Source: Acetobacterium carbinolicum (GTDB lineage: Bacteria > Bacillota > Clostridia > Eubacteriales > Eubacteriaceae). From it: a stretch of DNA of 64,000 nt. The DNA is taken from positions 496,001 through 560,000 of the forward strand of contig NZ_CP173357.1 of assembly GCF_047456275.1 (NCBI RefSeq). Reading direction: 5' to 3'. The translations under genes were made by a program, and so were the position numbers. Under the pieces are notes generated by a model. That model had not been told where the DNA came from, searched no databases, and saw only the letters and a list, made by a program, of their open reading frames with translations. The stretch's first letter is position 1; every line of letters starts with the position of its first letter. Shown in pieces: positions 8,651 to 17,579 of the stretch.

Positions 8651-8702
8651 AACAGATGGATTTTTTAGTAGATGAGATGGGATTTGTTTTGGTGCTTTCA
8701 CG

Positions 8703-8735
8703 AAAACAGCCGATGATAACTTTCATCGGCTGTTT
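8703..8735 (+). terminator. Hairpin, probable terminator
   Basis: CAGCCGATGA (8707-8716) pairs perfectly with TCATCGGCTG (8723-8732) around a 6-nt loop. Flanking A and T extend the stem to 13 bp. The T-run is short, so termination would be modest. It separates the degraded segment from the glycosyltransferase operon. Confidence 0.55.
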
Positions 8736-8828
8736 AAATGTATCAGCGCCACAAAGGCGGGAATGTCGAAAATTATATGCCGCTTCAAGCGCATCGCCCC
8801 ACGGTAGCCGATTTGAAAGGTGGACGAA

Positions 8829-9869
8829 ATGAAATATATCACCTTCGTTGTCCCTTGTTATAATTCAGAAGATTATATGAAACGCTGTATTGATTCACTT
8901 TTACTTGCCGGGAGTGATGTGGAAATCATCATCGTCAATGATGGCTCAAAAGACAAAACCCGTGAAATTGCCGAGGATTATAACGTCAAGTATCCCGACA
9001 TCATTCGGGTCATCAATAAAGAAAACGGCGGTCATGGTTCGGGTGTAAATGTTGGATTGGAACAGGCAACCGGGATTTATTTCAAAGTTGTGGATTCCGA
9101 TGACTGGCTGGACCAACAGGCGTTGGATCAATTGATGTTTAAAGTGAGAAGTTTTTGTCAGTTGAAACAAAAAGATAACGCGTTTGTTATTCCTGATTTG
9201 TTCATCTGCAATTACGTCTATGACCATTTGCATGAGGAAATACGCCATGATATTTCTTACAAGAATGCGTTGGATGAAGAAAAACTATGTACATGGCAGG
9301 ATATTGGTTTTTTTAAGCCGTCTCAATACTTGCTTATGCATTCTCAAATCTTTCGAACGTCAGTTTTGAGAGAAAGCGGCGTAAAACTTCCAGAGCATAC
9401 GTTCTATGTTGACAATATTTTTGCCTATCAACCACTACCCTATGTCAAATACTTATACTATATGAATATTGATCTTTATCATTATTTCATTGGCCGTGAT
9501 GACCAATCTGTGAATGAAGATATCATGCTCAAGCGAATCGATCAGCAAATCCGGGTAACCGAACAAATGCTGACCTGTGTAAATTTACAGGTTGTCAAAA
9601 AGAAAGAACCAAAACTTGCGTCATATATGTGTCGATATCTTTCAATCATCATGTCCATCACAAATATCTTATTGTTAATGATTAACTCCGAAGAATCCAT
9701 GCTTCAAAAAAACAAATTATGGAGCCAGCTCAAAGCACTAGATAAAGGTCTTTATCTAAAACTGAAATACACATCCATGAGTGGATTGACCAACATGCCC
9801 GGTGCCATTGGTCGGAAACTAACAATTTCCGGCTATCGCGTTGCCCAAAAGCTTTATAAATTCAATTGA
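8829..9869 (+). CDS. Family 2 glycosyltransferase
   Basis: 346 aa. The N-terminal GT-A domain has TFVVPCYNSEDYMKRCIDSL, the nucleotide-binding IIVNDGSKDKT strand, NGGHGSGVNVGL and the metal-binding VDSDDW (DxD) motif near residues 88-93. The C-terminal third is helical with a weakly hydrophobic stretch and may touch the membrane. ATG 8829 is chosen over GTG 8820 because AAAGGTGG then sits at normal spacing. First gene of an envelope group with the flippase-like gene and UDP-galactopyranose mutase. The transferred sugar is unknown; galactofuranose is a possibility suggested only by glf nearby. Confidence 0.88.
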   Translation: MKYITFVVPCYNSEDYMKRCIDSLLLAGSDVEIIIVNDGSKDKTREIAEDYNVKYPDIIRVINKENGGHGSGVNVGLEQATGIYFKVVDSDDWLDQQALDQLMFKVRSFCQLKQKDNAFVIPDLFICNYVYDHLHEEIRHDISYKNALDEEKLCTWQDIGFFKPSQYLLMHSQIFRTSVLRESGVKLPEHTFYVDNIFAYQPLPYVKYLYYMNIDLYHYFIGRDDQSVNEDIMLKRIDQQIRVTEQMLTCVNLQVVKKKEPKLASYMCRYLSIIMSITNILLLMINSEESMLQKNKLWSQLKALDKGLYLKLKYTSMSGLTNMPGAIGRKLTISGYRVAQKLYKFN

Positions 9870-9895
9870 AGTTATCTGTATTGAAAGGCTGGTGA

Positions 9896-10948
9896 ATGAC
9901 TATAAAAGTAAATAAAAACCTCTTTTATCTGCTCTTTTTCCTGTTCGTCATGGGGTTGACGATGTATACGATGCTTAAAGGCAATGACATTACGGCGATC
10001 CTACTGGCCATTTCCAGTATGAAAATCGGTTACTTGTTCCTAGCCATGTTGGTGGCGCTGCTTTTTGTTATCCTTGAGGCGGTTATCATTTGGTATTTAA
10101 TGCGTAGTCTTGGTGAACCGAACAGTATACTACGATGTGCGGCTTATTCGTTTATCGGCTATTTTTATTCAGCCATCACACCGACTGCTGTGGGAGGGCA
10201 GCCAATGCAGCTTTATTATATGCGGAAAGATGGGAACTCTTTATCGAAAAGTTCTGTGATATTAATAATATTGGCGCTGTTTAGCAAGCTGGTACTCGCG
10301 CTTATCGGCATTGCGCTTTTGGTCTTTTGTTATGCGCCGTTGGTTTACTATCTTAAAAACTATATGTTTTTATTTTATCTGGGCCTGGCACTTAATATTA
10401 TATCCGTCGCCGTTTTGCTTGCTGCCATGTTCATCCCAGGAATTGTTCGCCAAATTACGCGATCGATTGATGGATTTCTAACTCGAATCCATATCCTTAA
10501 ATTTTCGCCGGAACGTCAGCAAAAAATCGAAAACTTTATTGAAGGTTACCATAGTGCTGTCAATTTTTTAATGTTTAACAAAAAGAAAGTTCTGGTTGTT
10601 TTTATCTTGACGTTTCTGCAACGAAACTGTTTGTATGTTCTTACTTATTTTGTATACCGGGGATTTTCTATGAGTGGAACTTCAATGGTCACGATTGTAT
10701 TACTTCAGGCGGCAATTTACGTGGCAGTCGAAATGATGCCCTTACCCGGAGCTCAAGGCATTACCGAATTGATGTACTATGCCGTCTTCCAAGGGGTCTT
10801 TACAAACGCATTGTTAACGCCGTCACTGTTAGTAACCCGGGGGTTGGACTTCTACTTCCTGGTGATGATTAGTTTGGTTGTTGTCATTGCCAAGCCGTTA
10901 CTCTATCAGAAAAACGCGATATCATTAAAAAGAGTAAAGAACACCTGA
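9896..10948 (+). CDS. Lysylphosphatidylglycerol synthase-like / UPF0104 membrane protein
   Basis: 350 aa, about eight hydrophobic segments beginning near residue 8. Family marks are SAITPTAVGGQPMQLYYM (residues about 92-110) and MMPLPGAQGITELMYY near 280, the two conserved loops of the UPF0104/MprF membrane domain. It lacks the soluble aminoacyl-transferase domain of MprF, so it is not a lysyl-PG synthase itself. Stand-alone members are proposed to move lipid or lipid-linked glycans across the membrane. It starts 26 bp after the GT2 gene, so both are probably co-transcribed. Confidence 0.82.
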   Translation: MTIKVNKNLFYLLFFLFVMGLTMYTMLKGNDITAILLAISSMKIGYLFLAMLVALLFVILEAVIIWYLMRSLGEPNSILRCAAYSFIGYFYSAITPTAVGGQPMQLYYMRKDGNSLSKSSVILIILALFSKLVLALIGIALLVFCYAPLVYYLKNYMFLFYLGLALNIISVAVLLAAMFIPGIVRQITRSIDGFLTRIHILKFSPERQQKIENFIEGYHSAVNFLMFNKKKVLVVFILTFLQRNCLYVLTYFVYRGFSMSGTSMVTIVLLQAAIYVAVEMMPLPGAQGITELMYYAVFQGVFTNALLTPSLLVTRGLDFYFLVMISLVVVIAKPLLYQKNAISLKRVKNT

Positions 10949-11151
10949 TCAAAAATCGATTGATCAAGAACGAAGTAAAATGAACGAAATAAAACGAACG
11001 ATCCGAAGCAAAATTATGCTTAATCATACAACCATTTATTAACCAGAATCATCATTCATAAAAATGCGAAATAAAAGCAGACGCTAGATTGCAAGGCTGT
11101 CGTTTCATGCCATATATTATTTTCTTGCAAATATTATACGAGGAAAATCAA

Positions 11152-12243
11152 ATGAAAGTAAACTATCTCATTGTTGGAGCAGGTTTGACAGGACTGACCT
11201 TTGCCAATCTGTTGGCACAAAATGAAAATAATAAAATCCTGATCATTGAAAAACGCCATCATATCGGTGGCAACGCTTATGACAGTTATAACGCAAATCA
11301 TATCCTGATTCACAACTATGGCCCTCACATCTTTCATACCAATAATCAGACGGTTTGGGATTACCTGAGTCAATTCACCGAATGGTGTGATTATCAGCAT
11401 CGGGTCTTAAGCTTTGTGGACGGACAGTTTATTCCCATGCCCATTACGCTGGAAACCATTAATCAGCTCTATAACACCAACTTTTCACAGTTTGAGATGG
11501 TTGATTTTATTGAAAGCCAAAAGGAAAGCGTGGTACCGATTAAAAGTAGCGAGGATGTGGCCTTAAACAATGCGGGTAGGGACATCTATGAAAAATTCTT
11601 TATGAACTATACCACGAAACAATGGGGCGTGGTGCCAAGTGAATTGGACCCGGCGGTCATATCCCGAATACCTTTTCGTTTCAATCGCGATACCCGTTAT
11701 TTTACCGATCGCTATCAGGGGATTCCCAAAGCGGGTTATACTAAAATGTGTGAGCAAATGATCGATCGTCCGAACATAAAAGTAATGCTGAATACGGATT
11801 ATAAAGAAGTGCGCGACGCGATTGACTATGACAAGATGATCTATACCGGTCCAATTGATTATTTTTATGACCATCAATTCGGTAAACTGAAATATCGAAG
11901 CGTTCGTTTTGAGATGGAAGATCATGATTGTGAATCGTTTCAAAAATCCGCGGTCGTCAATTATCCCAACGATTATGATTTCACTCGAATTACCGAATAC
12001 AAAAAAATAACAGGACAGCAAGGCCGTAAAACCACAATCATGAAAGAATTTCCGTGTGATGGAGAAGAGCCTTTTTATCCATTTCCGACAAAGGAATGGC
12101 AAGAACTTTATTTACTGTACAAAGCAAAAGCCGATGCCGAAAAAAACGTTATTTTTGCTGGTCGGCTCGCGGAGTATCGCTATTATAATATGGATGCTGT
12201 GGTTGACCAGGCGATGCGATTTTTTGAAATGCGATTTTTATAA
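11152..12243 (+). CDS. glf: UDP-galactopyranose mutase
   Basis: 363 aa, the normal length for bacterial Glf. It interconverts UDP-galactopyranose and UDP-galactofuranose using reduced FAD. Visible motifs: GAGLTGLTFANLL for FAD binding at the N-terminus, RHHIGGNAYD, NYGPHIFHTNN (substrate-proximal histidines), NYTTKQWGV and the C-terminal AEYRYYNMD segment. ATG 11152 with GAGGAAA upstream is the start; the longer in-frame opening from 11089 has no ribosome site. A 203-bp gap separates it from the flippase-like gene. Product: precursor for galactofuranose-containing cell-surface glycans. Confidence 0.93.
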   Translation: MKVNYLIVGAGLTGLTFANLLAQNENNKILIIEKRHHIGGNAYDSYNANHILIHNYGPHIFHTNNQTVWDYLSQFTEWCDYQHRVLSFVDGQFIPMPITLETINQLYNTNFSQFEMVDFIESQKESVVPIKSSEDVALNNAGRDIYEKFFMNYTTKQWGVVPSELDPAVISRIPFRFNRDTRYFTDRYQGIPKAGYTKMCEQMIDRPNIKVMLNTDYKEVRDAIDYDKMIYTGPIDYFYDHQFGKLKYRSVRFEMEDHDCESFQKSAVVNYPNDYDFTRITEYKKITGQQGRKTTIMKEFPCDGEEPFYPFPTKEWQELYLLYKAKADAEKNVIFAGRLAEYRYYNMDAVVDQAMRFFEMRFL

Positions 12244-12397
12244 TCGGTGGATTGAGGACTTTTTCCGTTCTCACCGAAGAAGCAAGAGCAGAAATAGTGC
12301 CGGGTTAACTCTGGGTGCTTTTTTGTGCAGGTTAACTAGAAATTTAGCAACGATTAGAGTACAATGGACAACAATAATATGTATAAAGGAGTTTGTG

Positions 12398-13264
12398 ATG
12401 GATTCTGCATTGGTTTTACGGCTTGCTGTTGAAGATAAAAGAAGTCCCGATGGGGATGAAGTAACCAATTTATTAAACCAGTCAAAACTGGTAGCCAAAC
12501 TCACCAGTGATTTTGTGGATCATCCGTTATTTGTCGTATTTCGTTTGTTAGGATTAAGCGAAATACCGTTTATTCAGGACTTGCCCTACACTAAAAAATT
12601 ACTGAGTTATGTAAATGAAAACATATCAACGCCCCAGGGTTTTTCATGCTTGGGAGGAGTTGCTGAACTGGTACCATGCTATAATGCCCTTCTTTTGGAA
12701 GCTTATTGCCGATTTGGTTTGGCAGACAGCAAAGAAGCAAAAGCAGCCCTTCATTGGATTAAAAGCTACCAATTATTTGAAAGAGATTGCAGGACGACCT
12801 GGCGCTATAAAGGCGTGTGTAAACATGGCGGTTGTTTAGGAAAGGTGCCTTGTTATATCGGAATCGGGAAGACGATCCGCGCGCTAATCACTTATTCTGA
12901 ATCGGTTGATTACACCGATAATGCTGTGGAAGAATTGATTGATAAAGGCATCACTTACATGCTGCGTCACAATATGTATCAGCGTTTGTCGAGTGGAGCA
13001 CCGATTAGCGCCCATATTACCGATATTATGATGCCTCAAAGCTATGCGCTTTCGCTTACCGACTTAACCTATATTGCCGGCAAACGGAAATTAACCGATA
13101 AACCAGAATGCGCCTCATTAATGAAGCTTATCAATAACAAACAAATTTCTGAAAACCAGTGGAAAATTGATTATCGCTATACCTATAGGGGTTATATGGG
13201 ATTTGAATCAAAAATCAGGGCATCAAATTGGATTTCTAATTTATTCCCGTTGTGGTTGTCATAG
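12398..13264 (+). CDS. Alpha/alpha-toroid (prenyltransferase/squalene-cyclase-like) protein
   Basis: 288 aa. A helical-repeat protein with TWRYKGVCKHGGCLGKVPCY and GIGKTIRALITYS, the cysteine/histidine loop and following helix of a family related to terpenoid cyclases and protein prenyltransferase beta subunits. Some database members carry the unrelated label nitrogen-fixation protein. Cysteines and a histidine in C-K-H-G-G-C could bind a metal. ATG 12398 with AAAGGAG is the start; the open frame extends upstream through the end of glf but that part is an out-of-frame shadow. No signal peptide, so cytoplasmic. Function unknown. Confidence 0.65.
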   Translation: MDSALVLRLAVEDKRSPDGDEVTNLLNQSKLVAKLTSDFVDHPLFVVFRLLGLSEIPFIQDLPYTKKLLSYVNENISTPQGFSCLGGVAELVPCYNALLLEAYCRFGLADSKEAKAALHWIKSYQLFERDCRTTWRYKGVCKHGGCLGKVPCYIGIGKTIRALITYSESVDYTDNAVEELIDKGITYMLRHNMYQRLSSGAPISAHITDIMMPQSYALSLTDLTYIAGKRKLTDKPECASLMKLINNKQISENQWKIDYRYTYRGYMGFESKIRASNWISNLFPLWLS

Positions 13265-13503
13265 ATAAATATCCAGATGAAGAAATGCGTTTTAAGTAGT
13301 TACAGTTTCCTGGATCAATTCACTTTCAGTTTCTGATTTCCCGGCAGCGCAAATGAGCGTGGAAAATCTACCGTAGGTAATGGAGCAGTTTGAGATAAAC
13401 CGAGTTAATAAGGTAAATGAAAAAGATAAAAAATGAACATGTTTCAGGAGGATGGGAAAAGCATACTACTGCATTTTTAAGCAGCTAGGATCATTATATA
13501 AAA

Positions 13504-13531
13504 GAAACCCAGGTTTTTAAACCTCGGTTTC
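13504..13531 (-). terminator. Terminator for the minus-strand 4Fe-4S protein gene
   Basis: A near-perfect hairpin (GAAACC and AGGTTT arms, 2-nt loop) followed on the minus strand by CTTTTATAT. It lies 125 bp downstream of the gene at 13656-14375. Confidence 0.6.
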
Positions 13532-13541
13532 AGACAGAAAA

Positions 13542-13575
13542 CAAAGGTCAGGAAATCCGGACCTCTTTTAATTTT
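13542..13575 (+). terminator. Terminator for the toroid-protein gene
   Basis: AGGTC and GACCT arms with an inner GG/CC pair, followed on the plus strand by CTTTTAATTTTTT. The remainder of the 13265-13655 gap holds nothing else I can support. Confidence 0.55.
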
Positions 13576-13655
13576 TTGAATTCATATGACCTGAGACGTT
13601 TTATTTGTCATATTCGACAGACATTTGGTAACTGTTTAAAAAACAAGTAGTGCAA

Positions 13656-14375
13656 TTAGTTATCATTTAACTTTGGCGTTGATGCAAATTTAATCACCTG
13701 TTTGGGGCAGATATCTGCACACTCTAGACAACTGATGCATTCATTTGAATCCATTTGATTGGTTTTAACCATTTCCACAACATCAAGGCTCATCGGGCAC
13801 TTTTTGCTGCAGCGTCCACAGGAAATACAATTCTCAGTTTCGGCTTTAAGTCTGAACCGGGGAATGTGCAATAAATCCGCGCATTTTTCTCCGATGATCA
13901 TAAAAGGTGCCATCCAACATAAGCTATGACACATACCCCTTTTTCCCGTTGCCAATGCAAAGATATAGATTAGGGTGACAACAATCATATAGATGACAAA
14001 AATATGGCTGTCCAGACTATACATACTAAAAAAATTGACAGCGAGGGGACCGTTGCTGATCCATAAAAAGACAACAAAAGCTAACCAGAAAAACCAGATT
14101 ATGTATTTTGAGCTGTTTTTCCATTTCCCATTCCAGGCTTTGCTGTTGGAGTGCGCGGCCTGTTCCTGAATGGCACTCCCTGGATAAAGCCAGCCACAGA
14201 ACAGGCGACTTCCGACTATCGAGAACAGCAGCAAGAATCCAAAAAACAAGGCGCTACCGTTTGCTATACCATTGGTGGCCGACATGATAATGACATAAGG
14301 CGACATAAAGAAAAAGGTTAGGGAAAAAAGCAGGGCTGAATAGGTGAGAATACCTTTACGTATTTTTTGTTTCAT
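13656..14375 (-). CDS. NapH/MauN-like membrane protein with two 4Fe-4S clusters
   Basis: 239 aa, four or five transmembrane segments, then a ferredoxin-like tail. The cytoplasmic motif FCGWLYPGSAIQE (about 60-72) is the NapH-type C-G-W-x-x-P loop. The tail has CISCGRCSKKCP and CISCLECADICP, two complete CxxCxxCxxxCP sets. Such proteins pass electrons between membrane quinols or flavins and reductases. It stands alone here, without a reductase partner. ATG 14375 has an AAAGGAA site. A 13-bp inverted repeat about 155 bp upstream (14529-14567) may be its operator. Confidence 0.82.
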   Translation of the reverse strand: MKQKIRKGILTYSALLFSLTFFFMSPYVIIMSATNGIANGSALFFGFLLLFSIVGSRLFCGWLYPGSAIQEQAAHSNSKAWNGKWKNSSKYIIWFFWLAFVVFLWISNGPLAVNFFSMYSLDSHIFVIYMIVVTLIYIFALATGKRGMCHSLCWMAPFMIIGEKCADLLHIPRFRLKAETENCISCGRCSKKCPMSLDVVEMVKTNQMDSNECISCLECADICPKQVIKFASTPKLNDN

Positions 14376-14528
14376 GTTCTAATTCCTTTTGATCCAAGAT
14401 CTTTTTTTTCGCTGCCACAGCTCAATCTTTCATGGCTATGTATAAATATTTTCTGCAAAGTGCTGTCAGTTCGCTCCCCAATCGATCTGACGTTTTAGTT
14501 CGGTCTGGCTTTTTTATTACATGTCTTT

Positions 14529-14567
14529 GTCTACGCTAATAGATCATTATGATATATTAGCGTAGAC
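14529..14567. promoter_or_regulatory. Perfect 13-bp inverted repeat, operator-like
   Basis: GTCTACGCTAATA (14529-14541) and TATTAGCGTAGAC (14555-14567) around a 13-nt AT-rich centre. There is no T-run on either side, so a dimeric repressor site (TetR or MarR type) is more likely than a terminator. It lies in the 510-bp gap between the 4Fe-4S gene (leftward) and the flavodoxin-like gene (rightward). Confidence 0.5.
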
Positions 14568-14685
14568 GGGTGGATTTGTAAATAAATAGATACGTTGCTT
14601 AACATATTTGTAGACGTGGGGTTACTGAGCGCTTATTGGTGTCAAATCAGCTTGAAGATTTTTGGAATGCGATGAAGGAAGTACG

Positions 14686-14715
14686 AACGAATCAGTTCAA
14701 ATGAACTGATTCGTT
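14686..14715. promoter_or_regulatory. Near-perfect 30-bp palindrome
   Basis: AACGAATCAGTTCA (14686-14699) and TGAACTGATTCGTT (14702-14715) with a 2-nt centre. It coincides with the end of a short open frame (ERLLVSNQLEDFWNAMKEVR... stop at 14701-14703) that might be the last piece of a deleted regulator. Either a large operator or a terminator relic. Confidence 0.4.
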
Positions 14716-14799
14716 GTGCGCTATTGCGCCTGTTTTTCATAGACCGTGTTAATTGCCAAGCATTGGGATATCACGAGAATGGCTTTTTTTATCATAAGG

Positions 14800-14829
14800 T
14801 TGCGATCATCGCTCAGTTAGGCGTATAAT
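14800..14829 (+). promoter_or_regulatory. Promoter of the flavodoxin-like/MFS operon
   Basis: TTGCGA 14800-14805, 18-bp spacer, TATAAT 14824-14829; start codon 57 bp downstream. Confidence 0.6.
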
Positions 14830-14885
14830 AAATAAAGTACATTAAATACAAATAACCAAAAATAGCAAGAGAAAGGATTTAAATA

Positions 14886-15446
14886 ATGAAACTATGTGTT
14901 TTGTCAGGTAATCCCAAAAAAGATGGGTTATGTCAGTCTGTAATTGATGCGGCAAAGCTGGGTGCAACGGATGGCGGAGCCGAGGTAGATGAAATAAGAT
15001 TGTGTGATTACGAACTAATACGATGCAAAGTATGTGGTGACGGTTGGGGGCCTTGTCGAGATGAAAATTTCTGTACGTTTGGAAATGATGGCTTTGATGA
15101 AATTGTCGCTCGGATCGAAGCAAGTGATGCCATCATTTTGGTCTCACCTGTCTATTGGGGAGAAACAACCGAAGCATGGAAAAGCTTTATTGATCGACTT
15201 CGTCGTTGCGAATTTAATGGGCAAAAAGTCTTGCGTGATAAGCAGATTCTAATGATTGCTTCAGCCGGAGGAACCGGAAATGGACTCTTAACCAGTCTTG
15301 AACAGATGGATCGTTTCTGTCGACATACCGGTATGGTTATTTTTGACTATATTGGCGTGAACCGTTGGAATAGTGATTATAAACGAGTTGCAGCGAAAGC
15401 CGCCGCTTATGCAATCGCAAGTGGCCGAAAAACGGAGAAAAGATGA
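14886..15446 (+). CDS. NADPH-dependent FMN reductase / iron-sulfur flavoprotein-like protein
   Basis: 186 aa flavodoxin fold. LCVLSGNPKKDGLCQSV is the FMN phosphate loop and SPVYWGETTEAWKSFIDRL the isoalloxazine-side motif of the FMN_red family. Cysteines in CKVCGDGWGPCRDENFC (about residues 46-62) resemble the compact cluster-binding segment of archaeal/clostridial iron-sulfur flavoproteins (Isf), so a bound 4Fe-4S cluster is possible. AAAGGA precedes ATG 14886. Its stop overlaps the MFS start by 4 bp, so the two are translationally coupled. Confidence 0.8.
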   Translation: MKLCVLSGNPKKDGLCQSVIDAAKLGATDGGAEVDEIRLCDYELIRCKVCGDGWGPCRDENFCTFGNDGFDEIVARIEASDAIILVSPVYWGETTEAWKSFIDRLRRCEFNGQKVLRDKQILMIASAGGTGNGLLTSLEQMDRFCRHTGMVIFDYIGVNRWNSDYKRVAAKAAAYAIASGRKTEKR

Positions 15447-17041
15447 AAGAAAATATAAACAAAGCGAAGAGTAACTGGAATATATTATTGGTCATTTTAA
15501 TGGCAGTATTTGTCATGGTGATTGATACAACCGCAATGAATGTATCGATAGAAAATGTCGTAAAGGATCTAAATACAAACGTTAGTACGGTCAAGGGGGT
15601 AATGTCATTATATACATTAGTCATGGCATCCTGTATGCTTTTAGGAGCGAAACTGTCTGATATTATCGGAAAGAAAAAAGCATTTATATATGGATTATTG
15701 ATTTACTGTGTGGGTACCTTAACGGCGGCATTGAGTGCAAATATCATGATGTTAGCAATTGGATGGTCGGTGATTGAAGGGATTGCAGCAGCAATCATGA
15801 TGCCGGCAGTTTTATCAATACTAATCAGCAATTACGAAGGCCGTGACCGTGCAAAAGCAATGTCTATATATGCGACAGTTGCAGCAGTAGCCTTGGCAGT
15901 CGGACCGATTATCGGCGGAGCAGTAACCACATATTTATCATGGCGCGTTATCTTTGGTGGTGAAGTGATGGTTGCTATAATTGCATTAGTATTTTCAGGG
16001 GTGATACCAAAAGATTTTATTGTAAAAGAAAACCGACCGAAAATAGATTTTGTGGGTTTTTTGTTTTCAGCTTTAGGATTGTTTTTGATTGTTTTAGGAC
16101 TATTAACAGCACAGGACTATGGCTGGTTTTATGCCAAGCAGCCATTTGAAATTGGCGGGGTTACTCTCTCATTATTTGGATTATCGGCCTCTTTTATCAT
16201 GATCTTATTCGGAATTGCATTTTTGTTTATGCTTTTAATGTGGTTGAGAAAACGGGTAAAAAACAATAAAGCGGTTTTATTTCATCCCCAGATATTTAGT
16301 AACCGTATATTTTCACCCGCCATATTCGTGTATTTATTTGGGCAGATGACATTTTCAGGAATTATGTTCTGCATGCCAGTATTTATGCAAAATGCATTGG
16401 GTTATAATGCGTTCAATACCGGGATCAGTTTAATGCCACTGTCGATCGCACTGTTGATATCGTCATTATTTGTGACACGATTGATTTACCGTTTTTCACC
16501 TAAAATTATGCTTGTTGCTGGTTTAATTTCGTTGCTGACAGGTATTACCTTGATGAGGATGCCGTTTTGGGGGAATTTTACCGATATCAGTGGTAGCAGT
16601 TTTATTTCCGCCTTTCTTTTTATCGGGTTTGGTGTGGGGATTGCATTCAGTGTGGCCTATAACCTCGCATTATCAAACGTCAATATAGAATGGAAAAACG
16701 AAGGCTCAGGATTATTAACGACATTTCAGAACCTTGGTGCATCTGCTAGTGTCGCAGTTTTAGGAACAGTATTGTTTTCAAGTGTATTTGGTTATATTGC
16801 CCAGGGGATACTTGATTCAAGTATTTTAAATACTACGGATATGACAAAAAATGAAATTCGCGAATTACTCATTCAGAATGTAGAGACATTTAAAGAAGTG
16901 GTAGAACCGAAAATAGCGAGTATTGTAACCAATGCAATGTCGATGTCAATGGATTTAGTAGGAATTGTTCTTACGGTAATTGTAAGTATCGGATTACTGC
17001 TGGCAGTTTTCGTATTACCAAACGTAAAACTGAAAGAGTAG
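15443..17041 (+). CDS. MFS transporter, DHA2 (14-TMS, EmrB/QacA-like) drug exporter family
   Basis: 532 aa with about 14 hydrophobic helices, the length of the DHA2 group. Marks: VMVIDTTAMNVSIENV in helix 1 (the D-x-T-x-x-N motif of 14-TMS exporters), ASCMLLGAKLSDIIGKKKAF (motif A, G-x-L-x-D-x-x-G-K/R-K) and AVGPIIGGAVTTYLSWRVIF (motif C plus the W-R-W-like F-x-x-N region). It is a proton-coupled exporter. Coupling to a flavoprotein suggests a detoxification pair, but the substrate is unknown. Confidence 0.9.
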   Translation: MKENINKAKSNWNILLVILMAVFVMVIDTTAMNVSIENVVKDLNTNVSTVKGVMSLYTLVMASCMLLGAKLSDIIGKKKAFIYGLLIYCVGTLTAALSANIMMLAIGWSVIEGIAAAIMMPAVLSILISNYEGRDRAKAMSIYATVAAVALAVGPIIGGAVTTYLSWRVIFGGEVMVAIIALVFSGVIPKDFIVKENRPKIDFVGFLFSALGLFLIVLGLLTAQDYGWFYAKQPFEIGGVTLSLFGLSASFIMILFGIAFLFMLLMWLRKRVKNNKAVLFHPQIFSNRIFSPAIFVYLFGQMTFSGIMFCMPVFMQNALGYNAFNTGISLMPLSIALLISSLFVTRLIYRFSPKIMLVAGLISLLTGITLMRMPFWGNFTDISGSSFISAFLFIGFGVGIAFSVAYNLALSNVNIEWKNEGSGLLTTFQNLGASASVAVLGTVLFSSVFGYIAQGILDSSILNTTDMTKNEIRELLIQNVETFKEVVEPKIASIVTNAMSMSMDLVGIVLTVIVSIGLLLAVFVLPNVKLKE

Positions 17042-17098
17042 TAATAAGAGGTATAAATGGCCTTTTGAATGACGGCATTGTTGTTATTGCAATGATCC

Positions 17099-17145
17099 AG
17101 AACCTTGGCTTCCTTAAATTCAGGAGGTTCTTGATTTGTTTTTTG
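17099..17145 (+). terminator. Terminator after the MFS gene
   Basis: AGAACCT (17099-17105) and AGGTTCT (17125-17131) with an inner TCCT/AGGA pair, followed by TGATTTGTTTTTTG. Confidence 0.6.
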
Positions 17146-17198
17146 ATTACCTTTACAAAGGTTATACATAATTTTGAAGAATTTAAGGAGAAGATGAT

Positions 17199-17534
17199 TT
17201 GAACGTTAATAAATTATCAATCGCATTTTTAAATGGAACTGTTGCAACAACGAATGGTATATATCGTATCAGTGATATTGATTTTGAAACGGCTAGGAGG
17301 TTAGTTAAAGAAAGTCCATATATTTCAGCAATTGGTCATGAAGGTACAGCAGAAATTATGACAGAATTACTAGGTGTGGAAATTGCTTTTAATCGAATCC
17401 AATTTGAACAAAAAGTAAATCAAATAGCGATTGTATTTAAATTAAATAAAAGACCGATCGAAGGGGTTATCTTGTCTAGGCAAGAAGTTATAGAAGTTGG
17501 TTACAGTTTAAAGTTAATGGAACGATTAGAATAG
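17199..17534 (+). CDS. DUF1874 family protein, AcrIII-1/Crn2-like ring nuclease candidate
   Basis: 111 aa, the full length of the DUF1874 family (viral STIV B116 and SIRV gp29/AcrIII-1; bacterial Crn2). The family signature S-A-I-G-H-x-x-T-A spans residues 43-51. His47, Arg66 (in FNR), Arg85 and Glu88 fall at the positions I recall as conserved or catalytic in AcrIII-1, which cleaves cyclic tetra-adenylate. TTG 17199 is the start, with AAGGAG 8 nt upstream; the nearby ATG is out of frame. It is flanked by an MFS gene and mscL, and no CRISPR array or type III gene is visible in the window. Enzymatic activity is inferred from residues only. Confidence 0.82.
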   Translation: MNVNKLSIAFLNGTVATTNGIYRISDIDFETARRLVKESPYISAIGHEGTAEIMTELLGVEIAFNRIQFEQKVNQIAIVFKLNKRPIEGVILSRQEVIEVGYSLKLMERLE

Positions 17535-17579
17535 CATGGACTGGGGGCATCGGGTGAAAAATAACAGGGAGGTTTTAAA

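Noticed and set aside
12056..12397. N-terminal 114 codons of the long open frame that continues into the toroid gene
   Set aside because: They overlap glf out of frame and resemble no protein. A proper AAAGGAG ribosome site and ATG occur at 12398.
12398..13264. Annotation of the toroid protein as a nitrogen-fixation protein
   Set aside because: It lacks the nitrogenase iron-protein P-loop. The label sometimes attached to this family is not supported by the sequence.
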